Below are positions 7,001-12,521 of a DNA stretch of 12,521 nt, one piece after another. The translations under genes were made by a program, and so were the position numbers. Source of the stretch: Clostridia bacterium (GTDB lineage Bacteria; Bacillota; Clostridia; Christensenellales; Aristaeellaceae); contig JAFZLE010000284.1 in assembly GCA_017551645.1 (NCBI GenBank), positions 1-12,521 of the forward strand, given 5' to 3'. Within the stretch, counting starts at the first letter, position 1. Each line of letters starts with the position of its first letter. The notes beneath the pieces are model-generated. The model was not told where the DNA came from. It saw only the letters and a program-made list of their open reading frames with translations, and ran no database searches.

Positions 7001-7716
7001 AGTGTGTGATCCTCGCGGCGGGCTACGCCACCAGGCTCTACCCGCTGACGGAAAACTTCCCCAAACCCCTGCTGCCGGTGGGCGGGAAACCGATACTGGA
7101 TTGGCTCATCGATGACCTTGATACTGTCGCGGACGAGTTCGTCGTGGTTACCAACCATAGGTTTGCCGGAAGGTTCCATACCTGGGCGCAGGGCAGAAAC
7201 ATAACAGTCATAGACGACAGGACCCAGACCAACGAGACGCGGCTGGGAGCCGTGAAGGATATTTGGCTGGCAGTGTCGAATATCACAGACGACGTGCTTG
7301 TGATGGCAGGCGATAACGTGCTGACCTTCTCGCTCGTGCCGTTTATCGGCTTCGCGAGGGAAAAGGGCACATCCTGCGTGATGTGCCACAAAGAGGACAG
7401 ACCCGAAAAGCAGCGGCGCACGGCGGTCATAACCGTGGACCAGAACGGGCTGATCACATCGTACGAGGAAAAACCGGAACATCCAAGGGGAAATCTGGCG
7501 GTACCGCCGTTTTATTACTATCTGAACCGGGATGTCAAGCGGATAGGAGAGGCACTTAAAGCGGGATGCGGCAGCGACGCGCCTGGTTCCTTTGCCGCGT
7601 GGCTCTCCGCACATGCCGCCATGCATGCCTGGCAGATGCCCGGCAGGCGTTACGATATAGGCGATCTGAGCAGTTACGAAGCGGTAAGGGAAAGCTACAG
7701 GGGACCGGTGCTGTGA
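6997..7716 (+). CDS. Sugar-1-phosphate nucleotidyltransferase (COG1208/RmlA-GalU type)
   Basis: The protein has 239 residues, the length of a single nucleotidyltransferase domain without a left-handed helix tail. The signature is LAAGYATRLYPLTENFPKPL (6-25), with the usual Gly-x-x-Thr-Arg-Leu loop and the Pro-Lys-Pro-Leu step. GDN (105-107) gives the first metal Asp (106), EEKP (157-160) is the conserved sugar-binding region, and RRYDIGDLSSY (217-227) carries the second metal Asp (223). The reaction is NTP plus sugar 1-phosphate giving NDP-sugar and pyrophosphate. The start ATG overlaps the kinase stop (ATGA, 6997-7000), and the kinase product class is exactly this enzyme's substrate class. 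The pair therefore looks like a free-sugar to NDP-sugar salvage route. Neither the nucleotide nor the sugar can be read from the sequence. Confidence 0.88.
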   Translation: MKCVILAAGYATRLYPLTENFPKPLLPVGGKPILDWLIDDLDTVADEFVVVTNHRFAGRFHTWAQGRNITVIDDRTQTNETRLGAVKDIWLAVSNITDDVLVMAGDNVLTFSLVPFIGFAREKGTSCVMCHKEDRPEKQRRTAVITVDQNGLITSYEEKPEHPRGNLAVPPFYYYLNRDVKRIGEALKAGCGSDAPGSFAAWLSAHAAMHAWQMPGRRYDIGDLSSYEAVRESYRGPVL

Positions 7717-7717
7717 C

Positions 7718-7753
7718 AAGAGTATGATAATGGCGCAGCGGAAACGTACTCTT
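7718..7753 (+). other. Possible hairpin after the nucleotidyltransferase stop
   Basis: AAGAGTATG (7718-7726) pairs with CGTACTCTT (7745-7753), nine base pairs with one G-U wobble around an 18-nt loop. It starts one base after the stop codon. No U-tract follows, so termination is doubtful; it may stabilise the upstream mRNA or reduce read-through. Confidence 0.35.
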
Positions 7754-7757
7754 CCAG

Positions 7758-7769
7758 GTTTACGTAAAC
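7758..7769. promoter_or_regulatory. 12-bp perfect palindrome upstream of the ABC exporter
   Basis: GTTTACGTAAAC is fully self-complementary and lies 28 nt before the exporter start codon. Such a short perfect palindrome in a non-coding gap is typical of a dimeric repressor site, but no regulator gene is nearby and no consensus is recognised. Confidence 0.35.
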
Positions 7770-7797
7770 AAGACAACATCTTCATGCGGGTGCAGAT

Positions 7798-9498
7798 ATG
7801 ATACCGGATAATATCAAAAAAGTGAAAAGCATATACAGGTCTTCGGCCCTGCGGTCCATCGTAAAGTGGTCGCGTCCCGCCCAACTGTCAGTGATCCTGA
7901 TCTCGATGATAGCGGTGCTCAGCTCACTGGTGTCGCTTGGCGTCACGCTGGTGACCAAATCGCTGATCGACGGCGCGACGGGTGGCAAGGTGTCCGCGCT
8001 GTGGACTTACGGCGCTGCGCTGGTCGCGTTGATCGCGGTGAGCCGGGTGCTGTCAGTATGGAGCTCGTATCTGCGCACCAAGGCGTCGGCGACCCTCCAG
8101 AAACACATGCAGGGCTTGGTCACCGCATCGATACTGGGTAAAGAATACGCGTCTTTGAAAGGCTATCACAGCGGAGAACTGGTGAACCGCGTGTTTTCAG
8201 ACGTGAGCGTGGTCAAGAACGGTGTGATAACCATGCTGCCCACATTCCTGCGCACGGGCGTATCCTTTGTAGGAGCTGCGGTCATACTCATAGCGATGGA
8301 CTGGCGGTTCATTCCCGTGCTCATATTCGCGGCGCTGCTGGGTTCCGGCATAATGATCGCCTTCCGTGAGCCCATGAAACGGCGCCATAAGCGCATGCAG
8401 GAAGCGGAAGACGCGCTGCATGCCAGCACCCAGGAAACGCTGGAGAACATCCGCGTGGTAAAGGCGAGCGTGTCAGAGGAACGTGCCATGCGGGATATGG
8501 ACGAGGACAGGGAACATCTGTCATCCGAGCAGCTGCGCAACGGAAAGCTGTCCATACTCATGAACCAGGGCATGAGCAGCATGTTCGATATCTCCTGGCT
8601 GATATGCAACCTGTGGGGCTGCGTGAAGATCTATCACGGGGCATTCACTTACGGTTCCCTCGCCGCGCTGATCCAGCTGATAGGAAGGATACAGAGCCCC
8701 ATAGCCAATGCCGTAAGCCTGGTCTCACAGGCGTACGGCGTGGTGGCGTCCGCGGAGCGCCTGCAGGAGGTCATAGGTCTGCCGGATGAAGAACAGGGGA
8801 CGGAGATAAACAGCTTTGACGCCATCAGGCTGGAGGGTGTGAGCTTTCATTATGACGACGGGGCGGACAATGTGCTTTCAAACATAAACGCCGTGATCAG
8901 GCGCGGGGACTTTGTAGCCCTGACGGGCATAAGCGGAGGAGGCAAGACCAGCCTTTTCCAGCTGCTGCTCGGGATATACAGACCCAAGAGCGGGAAAGTG
9001 CTGTTTGAAAGGGCAGGCACGTCTGTGCCTGCCAGCAGGGGGACCAGACCTTTATTCGCTTATGTTCCCCAGGGCAACACGCTCATGTCCGGAACGTTAA
9101 AGGACAACCTGACCATGTTCACGGATAGCGCCACCGATGAGGATATAGCCGAGGCGGTGCGCGCCGCCTGCCTGGACGACGTTGTAGCGGAGATAGGCAT
9201 GGACGCCAAACTGGGCGAACGGGGCATAGGCTTGTCTGAAGGCCAGGCCCAGCGTGTGGCGGTGGCGCGTGCGCTTTTGAGCAAGGCGCCTATACTGCTG
9301 CTGGACGAATCTACCAGCGCGCTGGATGAGCGGACCGAAGCGGAACTGCTGGAAAACATAAACAAGATGAGGGACAAAACGGTCATAATAGTCACGCACC
9401 GCCGCGCCGCTTTGGCGATATGCGACTATACCCTGAACATCGAGGGCGGCCAGGTGACGCGTATAAACAGAAGCGAGCAGAACAGTGTGCCGATGTAG
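7798..9498 (+). CDS. ABC exporter, fused membrane and ATPase domains (MsbA/multidrug type)
   Basis: The protein has 566 residues, the usual size of a half-transporter. The N-terminal membrane domain (about 1-325) has hydrophobic segments near 28-53, 66-88, 150-168, 170-189, 262-280 and 284-312, six in all as expected. The ATPase domain has Walker A GISGGGKTS (377-385), Q-loop Gln425 in AYVPQGN, signature LSEGQ (479-483, in place of the usual LSGGQ), Walker B ILLLDE (499-504), D-loop SALD, and switch His534 in VTHR. All residues needed for ATP hydrolysis are present. It would act as a homodimer, or with a partner, in the cytoplasmic membrane. The substrate is unknown. It lies 81 nt after the nucleotidyltransferase; a hairpin and a palindrome in the gap suggest possible separate control. 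GGGTG before the ATG is a weak ribosome site. Confidence 0.92.
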   Translation: MIPDNIKKVKSIYRSSALRSIVKWSRPAQLSVILISMIAVLSSLVSLGVTLVTKSLIDGATGGKVSALWTYGAALVALIAVSRVLSVWSSYLRTKASATLQKHMQGLVTASILGKEYASLKGYHSGELVNRVFSDVSVVKNGVITMLPTFLRTGVSFVGAAVILIAMDWRFIPVLIFAALLGSGIMIAFREPMKRRHKRMQEAEDALHASTQETLENIRVVKASVSEERAMRDMDEDREHLSSEQLRNGKLSILMNQGMSSMFDISWLICNLWGCVKIYHGAFTYGSLAALIQLIGRIQSPIANAVSLVSQAYGVVASAERLQEVIGLPDEEQGTEINSFDAIRLEGVSFHYDDGADNVLSNINAVIRRGDFVALTGISGGGKTSLFQLLLGIYRPKSGKVLFERAGTSVPASRGTRPLFAYVPQGNTLMSGTLKDNLTMFTDSATDEDIAEAVRAACLDDVVAEIGMDAKLGERGIGLSEGQAQRVAVARALLSKAPILLLDESTSALDERTEAELLENINKMRDKTVIIVTHRRAALAICDYTLNIEGGQVTRINRSEQNSVPM

Positions 9499-9554
9499 GC
9501 GTCCGGAACAGGACAGCATCGCTGGCAATTCATGCACCATATACAGCATAAAAG

Positions 9555-9605
9555 AAAAGCACCCCATTTGCTGAGGAGCCATCCTGCGGACAAATGGGGG
9601 CTTTT
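9555..9605. terminator. Bidirectional intrinsic terminator between convergent genes
   Basis: AAAAGC-A-CCCCATTTG (9555-9570) pairs with CAAATGGGG-GCTTTT (9591-9605, read 5' to 3') as a 15-bp stem with one bulged A and a 20-nt loop. On the minus strand the stem is followed by TTTTCTTTT, a good tail. On the plus strand the tail is CTTTTGCAATTATTC and then ATTTTT, weaker. It sits between the ends of the ABC exporter (plus) and the membrane-protein gene (minus). Confidence 0.85.
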
Positions 9606-9693
9606 GCAATTATTCTATTTTTGCTTTGTTTCGCTCAAAGGGCTGTATGATTGCTTTAACTTTCCAGCGGACATGCCCGGCCGGGCCGCAGGC

Positions 9694-10599
9694 TCAATCG
9701 GCCCAGAAATGGAGCTTTGCCTGTTTCGCTATCTGGACGCGCAGCAGTTCGCCATAGCCCTCGGAACGCTCGAAATACGTGCTGCCTATCTGCCACAGGC
9801 TGAATGCCGCGAAATTGCTGAGAATGGTCCACGTCACGCCCTCATCGTTGGAGGGAGAGAAGTTGATCCAGACCGACACGGCCACTATGCTGAGTATCAC
9901 CAGGGCCATGACGCGGATATAGCGCCTTTCCAGGTAGCTGTTGACGCGCCTCTCCTCGTCTTCATAATGCATCTGAAAGACCTCCTGCATGGTCGCCCGG
10001 GTGGCTTCGGAGCTTTCATGCGGGCAGTGGACGGTTATTTCAAGGGGCTTGGAGTCTTTTGAAGTTTCCAAAAACCGGTCGACCACCGACGAGATATCCT
10101 GGTTCAGTTCCAGTTTCGGCCCGATCTCTATGGAATTGAACCATTGATGGATATCGGGCAGCTTCAGGTCCAGCATTGACGCCCTCTGATCGCAGATGCG
10201 CTGCCAATTTCGTTCGCTTCTTTCCAGCTGCAGCGCGGTGTAGACGACCATCGCCATCAGTATCACGGTAGCGTTGATCAAGCTGTCTATACGGTTCGTT
10301 ATTTTTCCTTTGGTCGAGATGATTATGGCGGGGAATACCAGAAGGAGCAGCAAAGCCTCGATCCTGAGGATCCAGCGGGCATGCTCCTTATGATAATACT
10401 GGATACAGGCAAGGATGCCCGTAATAAGACCGAACCCGTCTTTAAGGCAGATGCCGACGGGGGACTGCATCTGCCTTGTGAATGACAGGGTCGATGTGGA
10501 CAGGTACATATAAAACGTCAATTCCAGGAATACGTCCAGTATCGACACGCACATCAGGACCAGCCCGAGCCTGCGCAGGTTTTTCTGGTAAATGCTCAT
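9694..10599 (-). CDS. Six-helix membrane protein of unknown family
   Basis: The protein has 301 residues from the ATG at 10599, chosen because GGGAG (10611-10607) lies 7 nt upstream; an in-frame ATG at 10629 has no such site. Predicted membrane segments are about 11-33, 51-69, 76-95, 104-124, 228-247 and 256-275. The basic N-terminus (QKNLRR) places the start in the cytoplasm, so the ~100-residue soluble block (125-227) and the C-terminal tail are also cytoplasmic. The block contains a short acidic/basic run (YEDEERRVNSYLERRY, 212-227) leading straight into helix 5. I recognise no catalytic or binding motif and cannot name a family. It stands alone on this strand with its own promoter and shares the terminator region with the ABC exporter. 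Confidence 0.82.
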   Translation of the reverse strand: MSIYQKNLRRLGLVLMCVSILDVFLELTFYMYLSTSTLSFTRQMQSPVGICLKDGFGLITGILACIQYYHKEHARWILRIEALLLLLVFPAIIISTKGKITNRIDSLINATVILMAMVVYTALQLERSERNWQRICDQRASMLDLKLPDIHQWFNSIEIGPKLELNQDISSVVDRFLETSKDSKPLEITVHCPHESSEATRATMQEVFQMHYEDEERRVNSYLERRYIRVMALVILSIVAVSVWINFSPSNDEGVTWTILSNFAAFSLWQIGSTYFERSEGYGELLRVQIAKQAKLHFWAD

Positions 10600-10707
10600 A
10601 TTCAGTCTCCCAAATGCCGCGATGATCAAGATAGCGAACTTTTATGACGCGGCAGACCGGGAAGTTTCCTCCAGCTTTTTGTGTCTTATTGATCCAGGTA
10701 CCCTGAG

Positions 10708-10736
10708 ATTATACCATACAGCGCGCGGCTGCGCCA
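10708..10736 (-). promoter_or_regulatory. Extended -10 promoter for the membrane-protein gene
   Basis: On the minus strand TATAAT (10713-10708) is preceded by TGG, an extended -10. The -35 position (TGGCGC, 17-nt spacer) is poor. The A/T tract at 10741-10755 falls about 40-55 nt upstream of the predicted start, where an UP element would sit. The predicted leader is about 100 nt. Confidence 0.6.
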
Positions 10737-10862
10737 GTTCTTTTTTTACAAAAAAGGGCAGGGGTCTCGTAAATAATCGAAAGACAGGCAAGGAATGGCT
10801 GTATCATCGCGGGGAGAGAGCGTGTTAGCTGTGCGGTAACGGAATAAACGGCAAAGAAAAGC

Positions 10863-10891
10863 TTGATATCCTGGCTTGTTTCGGCTACAAT
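10863..10891 (+). promoter_or_regulatory. Sigma-70-type promoter for the ornithine cyclodeaminase-like gene
   Basis: TTGATA (10863-10868) and TACAAT (10886-10891) are separated by exactly 17 nt, each one mismatch from consensus or close to it. Transcription would begin near 10898, leaving a leader of about 65 nt before the ATG at 10963. Confidence 0.75.
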
Positions 10892-10946
10892 AAACAGGAA
10901 TGCGAAAAACGGAAAACGATCAGCCGCACGCGGGGCATTTGCTGAC

Positions 10947-10954
10947 AGGAGGTG
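10947..10954 (+). promoter_or_regulatory. Strong ribosome binding site that sets the start at 10963
   Basis: AGGAGGTG lies 8 nt before the ATG at 10963. The earlier in-frame ATG at 10900 falls almost on the predicted transcription start and lacks a site, so it is not used. Confidence 0.88.
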
Positions 10955-10962
10955 TGGGGTTC

Positions 10963-12054
10963 ATGGAATGGGCTCTGAAAGAATACACGGCGCCGGACTT
11001 CAGCGCAGATATTTTCACGCGCGCGCCCGATGCGGAACTGTGCGAGGCGCCTAAGGATCGGACAGCTCCGCCGAACTTCCATGCCATGAGCATATTCCCG
11101 GAATATTTCAAGATAGGCGGGAAATGGCTGCTGGCGAAGGACAGCCGCATGGACTGCGTACCGGTCTACAGTGACGGCGAGATACTGGTAAAAGAATTCA
11201 GGCTGCTCAAAAAGGGCGAACTGGTAGTGACCGGACGCACTGAAAACTGCGAAGAGGGCATATATGTGAACGCGGAGGGTTTCCGTGAGCAGGATGGCCG
11301 GCCGTCGGACGTGTTCGCTTTCCGCCAAAGCCGTTCCAGGGAGACGGCGTTCTCGCAGGATTACGACGAACTGTACAGCGTGCTCAAACATGACCGCGAG
11401 CACGGCAAGATAGTGTGGGTGATGGGGCCCGCGTTCGCTTTTGACTACGACGCCAGAAACGCGTTCTCAAAACTCATAGCGGGAGGCTATGTCCACGCGG
11501 TGCTGGCGGGCAACGCCCTGGCTACCCACGACCTGGAAGCCGCGTACATGAAGACCGCCCTGGGGCAGGACATCTATACCAAGCGCAATCAGCCTAACGG
11601 GCATTACAACCATCTGAATACCATCAACCAGGTGCGCTTGAGGGGCGGCATTCACGAGTTCATAGAGGCAGAGCATATCGACAACGGCATCATTTACAAC
11701 TGCGATAAGTACAATGTGCCTTACGTACTGGCGGGCTCCATACGCGACGACGGGCCGCTGCCGCCTGTGATCGGCGACGTATACGAGGCACAGGACAGGA
11801 TGCGCGACCAGATACGGGGCGCGACCACCGTGCTGTGCATGGCGACCATGCTGCATTCCATAGCGGTGGGCAACATGACGCCGTCTTACAGGGTGATGGC
11901 GGACGGCACGGTCAGGCAGGTGTATTTCTACTGCGTGGACATTTCCGAGTTCACGGTAAACAAGCTTTGTGACCGAGGCAGCCTGACTACCAGGGGGATA
12001 ATCACGAATGTTCAGGACTTTGTGGTGACTTTGAGCAAGGGCCTTGGCTTGTAA
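10963..12054 (+). CDS. TIGR00300/LOR-SDH domain protein, putative archaeal-type ornithine cyclodeaminase
   Basis: The protein has 363 residues. The N-terminal part (about 1-125; NFHAMSIFPEYFKIGGKW 38-55, then DCVPVYSDGEI 64-74) matches the LOR/SDH conserved domain seen in TIGR00300-type proteins. The C-terminal part is a Rossmann-like unit with VWVMGPAFAFD (151-161), HAVLAGNALATHDLE (178-192), LAGSIRDDGPLP (256-267) and PSYR (307-310), characteristic of this family and of the C-terminal half of cyanobacterial AgrE/ArgZ. A methanogen member has been reported as an ornithine cyclodeaminase, converting ornithine to proline and ammonia with bound NAD; it is unrelated to the mu-crystallin-type enzyme. 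That function is inferred here. The arginine-dihydrolase N-domain of ArgZ is absent. The gene has a near-consensus promoter and AGGAGG site, and is followed after 27 nt by an HD-domain gene, probably in one operon. Confidence 0.82.
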   Translation: MEWALKEYTAPDFSADIFTRAPDAELCEAPKDRTAPPNFHAMSIFPEYFKIGGKWLLAKDSRMDCVPVYSDGEILVKEFRLLKKGELVVTGRTENCEEGIYVNAEGFREQDGRPSDVFAFRQSRSRETAFSQDYDELYSVLKHDREHGKIVWVMGPAFAFDYDARNAFSKLIAGGYVHAVLAGNALATHDLEAAYMKTALGQDIYTKRNQPNGHYNHLNTINQVRLRGGIHEFIEAEHIDNGIIYNCDKYNVPYVLAGSIRDDGPLPPVIGDVYEAQDRMRDQIRGATTVLCMATMLHSIAVGNMTPSYRVMADGTVRQVYFYCVDISEFTVNKLCDRGSLTTRGIITNVQDFVVTLSKGLGL

Positions 12055-12081
12055 CGATATACGTCACCGGGAGGATATAGT

Positions 12082-12521
12082 ATGCTGACACTTGAAAAGG
12101 CGCGCGAGTTGAACGCCGCGATGGTCACTGAAGACCATCTGCTGCTGCATGAACTGAATGTATGCTACGCCATGGGCGCCATGGCGGGGCACTTTGGCCA
12201 GAACGCGGAACACTGGCAGGCGATAGGTCTGCTGCATGACTACGATTACGAGAAATATCCCGAAGAGCATCTTCAGCACACCGCACAGCCGCTGCGCGAT
12301 GCAGGTGTGGACGAAGAGGACATACGGGCGATCCTGAGCCATGGCTACGGCATCTGCTCGGACGTGGAACCGGTGAGCGATCTGGAAAAGAGCCTGTATA
12401 CCGTGGACGAGCTCACGGGCATCATCCAGGCCTGTGCCAGAATGCGCCCCAACGGCATCCAGGACCTGGAAGTAAAAAGCTTCATGAAGAAATTCAAGGA
12501 CAAGCGCTTTGCCGCCAAGTG
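12082..12521 (+). CDS. HD-domain phosphohydrolase, 3'-truncated by window
   Basis: The reading frame opens at the ATG at 12082, with GGGAGGA at 12069-12075 six nt upstream, and stays open to the last base; 146 residues are visible. HWQAIGLLHDYDYEKYPEEH (44-63) contains the His52-Asp53 doublet that names HD-domain metal-dependent phosphohydrolases. His23, in an N-terminal helix (LLLHELNV), is the candidate first metal ligand. ILSHGYG (about residues 90-96) supplies a later His, and TVDELTG supplies the distal Asp. The family is usually around 180-190 residues, so about 40 are missing. The substrate is unknown; small HD proteins of this kind often act on nucleotides or phosphoesters. It follows the ornithine cyclodeaminase-like gene by 27 nt on the same strand. 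Confidence 0.85.
   Translation, partial: MLTLEKARELNAAMVTEDHLLLHELNVCYAMGAMAGHFGQNAEHWQAIGLLHDYDYEKYPEEHLQHTAQPLRDAGVDEEDIRAILSHGYGICSDVEPVSDLEKSLYTVDELTGIIQACARMRPNGIQDLEVKSFMKKFKDKRFAAK

Larger units (their letters stand above)
10600..10962. other. Divergent intergenic region (363 nt)
   Basis: This gap lies between the minus-strand membrane-protein gene and the plus-strand ornithine cyclodeaminase-like gene. It contains one promoter on each strand (10708-10736 minus, 10863-10891 plus), the T/A tract TTTTTT-TAC-AAAAAA (10741-10755), and the leader with ribosome site of the plus-strand gene. I see no convincing small coding sequence. Confidence 0.6.

Noticed and set aside
6934..7884. Long open frame of 316 codons on the minus strand opposite the kinase end, nucleotidyltransferase and exporter start
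   Set aside because: It lies wholly antisense to genes with intact catalytic motifs, has a basic, low-complexity composition rich in Arg/His/Pro, and no ribosome site. It is a by-product of GC-rich codon use.
9532..10062. Plus-strand open frame of 176 codons across the terminator and the membrane-protein gene
   Set aside because: It runs through the terminator hairpin and then antisense to the six-helix protein; no ribosome site.
10741..10755. TTTTTT-TAC-AAAAAA as an intrinsic terminator
   Set aside because: The stem is only A-T pairs with a 3-nt loop and lies upstream of a minus-strand promoter, where it fits an UP-like A/T tract better.
10900..10962. Upstream ATG for the ornithine cyclodeaminase-like protein, adding 21 residues
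   Set aside because: It sits at the predicted transcription start; AGGAGGTG eight nt before ATG 10963 is far better.
1..12521. Anti-phage island, prophage, CRISPR array or transposon
   Set aside because: No direct-repeat array, integrase, transposase, phage structural gene or recognised defence domain was found on either strand.

Overview
This is a GC-rich bacterial window (mid-50s % GC by eye) with clear AGGAGG-type Shine-Dalgarno sites and frequent ATA (Ile) and AGG (Arg) codons. The gene types are glycan-active enzymes, a URO-D/MetE-like TIM barrel, a GHMP sugar kinase and an archaeal-type ornithine cyclodeaminase-like protein. Together they suggest a gut or anaerobic Clostridia (Bacillota) chromosome. 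This placement is an inference from gene style, not from a marker gene. I found no rRNA, tRNA, CRISPR array, transposase, integrase or phage gene.

Layout: (1) Positions 1-2600, plus strand: the 3' part of a clan GH-A glycoside hydrolase (GH39-like, both catalytic Glu visible), then a GH32/43-type beta-propeller protein. (2) 2632-3861, minus strand, convergent with (1): a URO-D/MetE-like TIM-barrel protein with its own extended -10 promoter. (3) 3862-4261: a divergent intergenic region with one promoter on each strand. (4) 4262-9498, plus strand: a secreted propeller-like protein of unknown function, a galactokinase-superfamily sugar kinase, a sugar-1-phosphate nucleotidyltransferase overlapping it by 4 nt (ATGA), and a full ABC exporter. 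The run ends at a strong hairpin (9555-9605) that can serve both strands. (5) 9694-10599, minus strand: an orphan six-helix membrane protein. (6) 10600-10962: a second divergent region with a good promoter on each strand. (7) 10963-12521, plus strand: a TIGR00300-type (LOR/SDH domain) protein resembling archaeal ornithine cyclodeaminase, then an HD-domain phosphohydrolase cut by the window end.

How the genes may work together: the two hydrolase-type proteins and the sugar kinase/nucleotidyltransferase pair suggest glycan breakdown plus salvage of a released sugar into an NDP-sugar. The kinase carries Gly-Ala-His-Ile-Asp-His where galactokinases have Gly-Glu-His-Thr-Asp-Tyr. To my memory this matches plant galacturonokinase, so a uronic acid is a plausible substrate. 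This kinase/nucleotidyltransferase cassette is the most interesting item here. The membrane protein and the secreted propeller are real genes without a recognisable family. No anti-phage or other obviously new multi-gene system is apparent.
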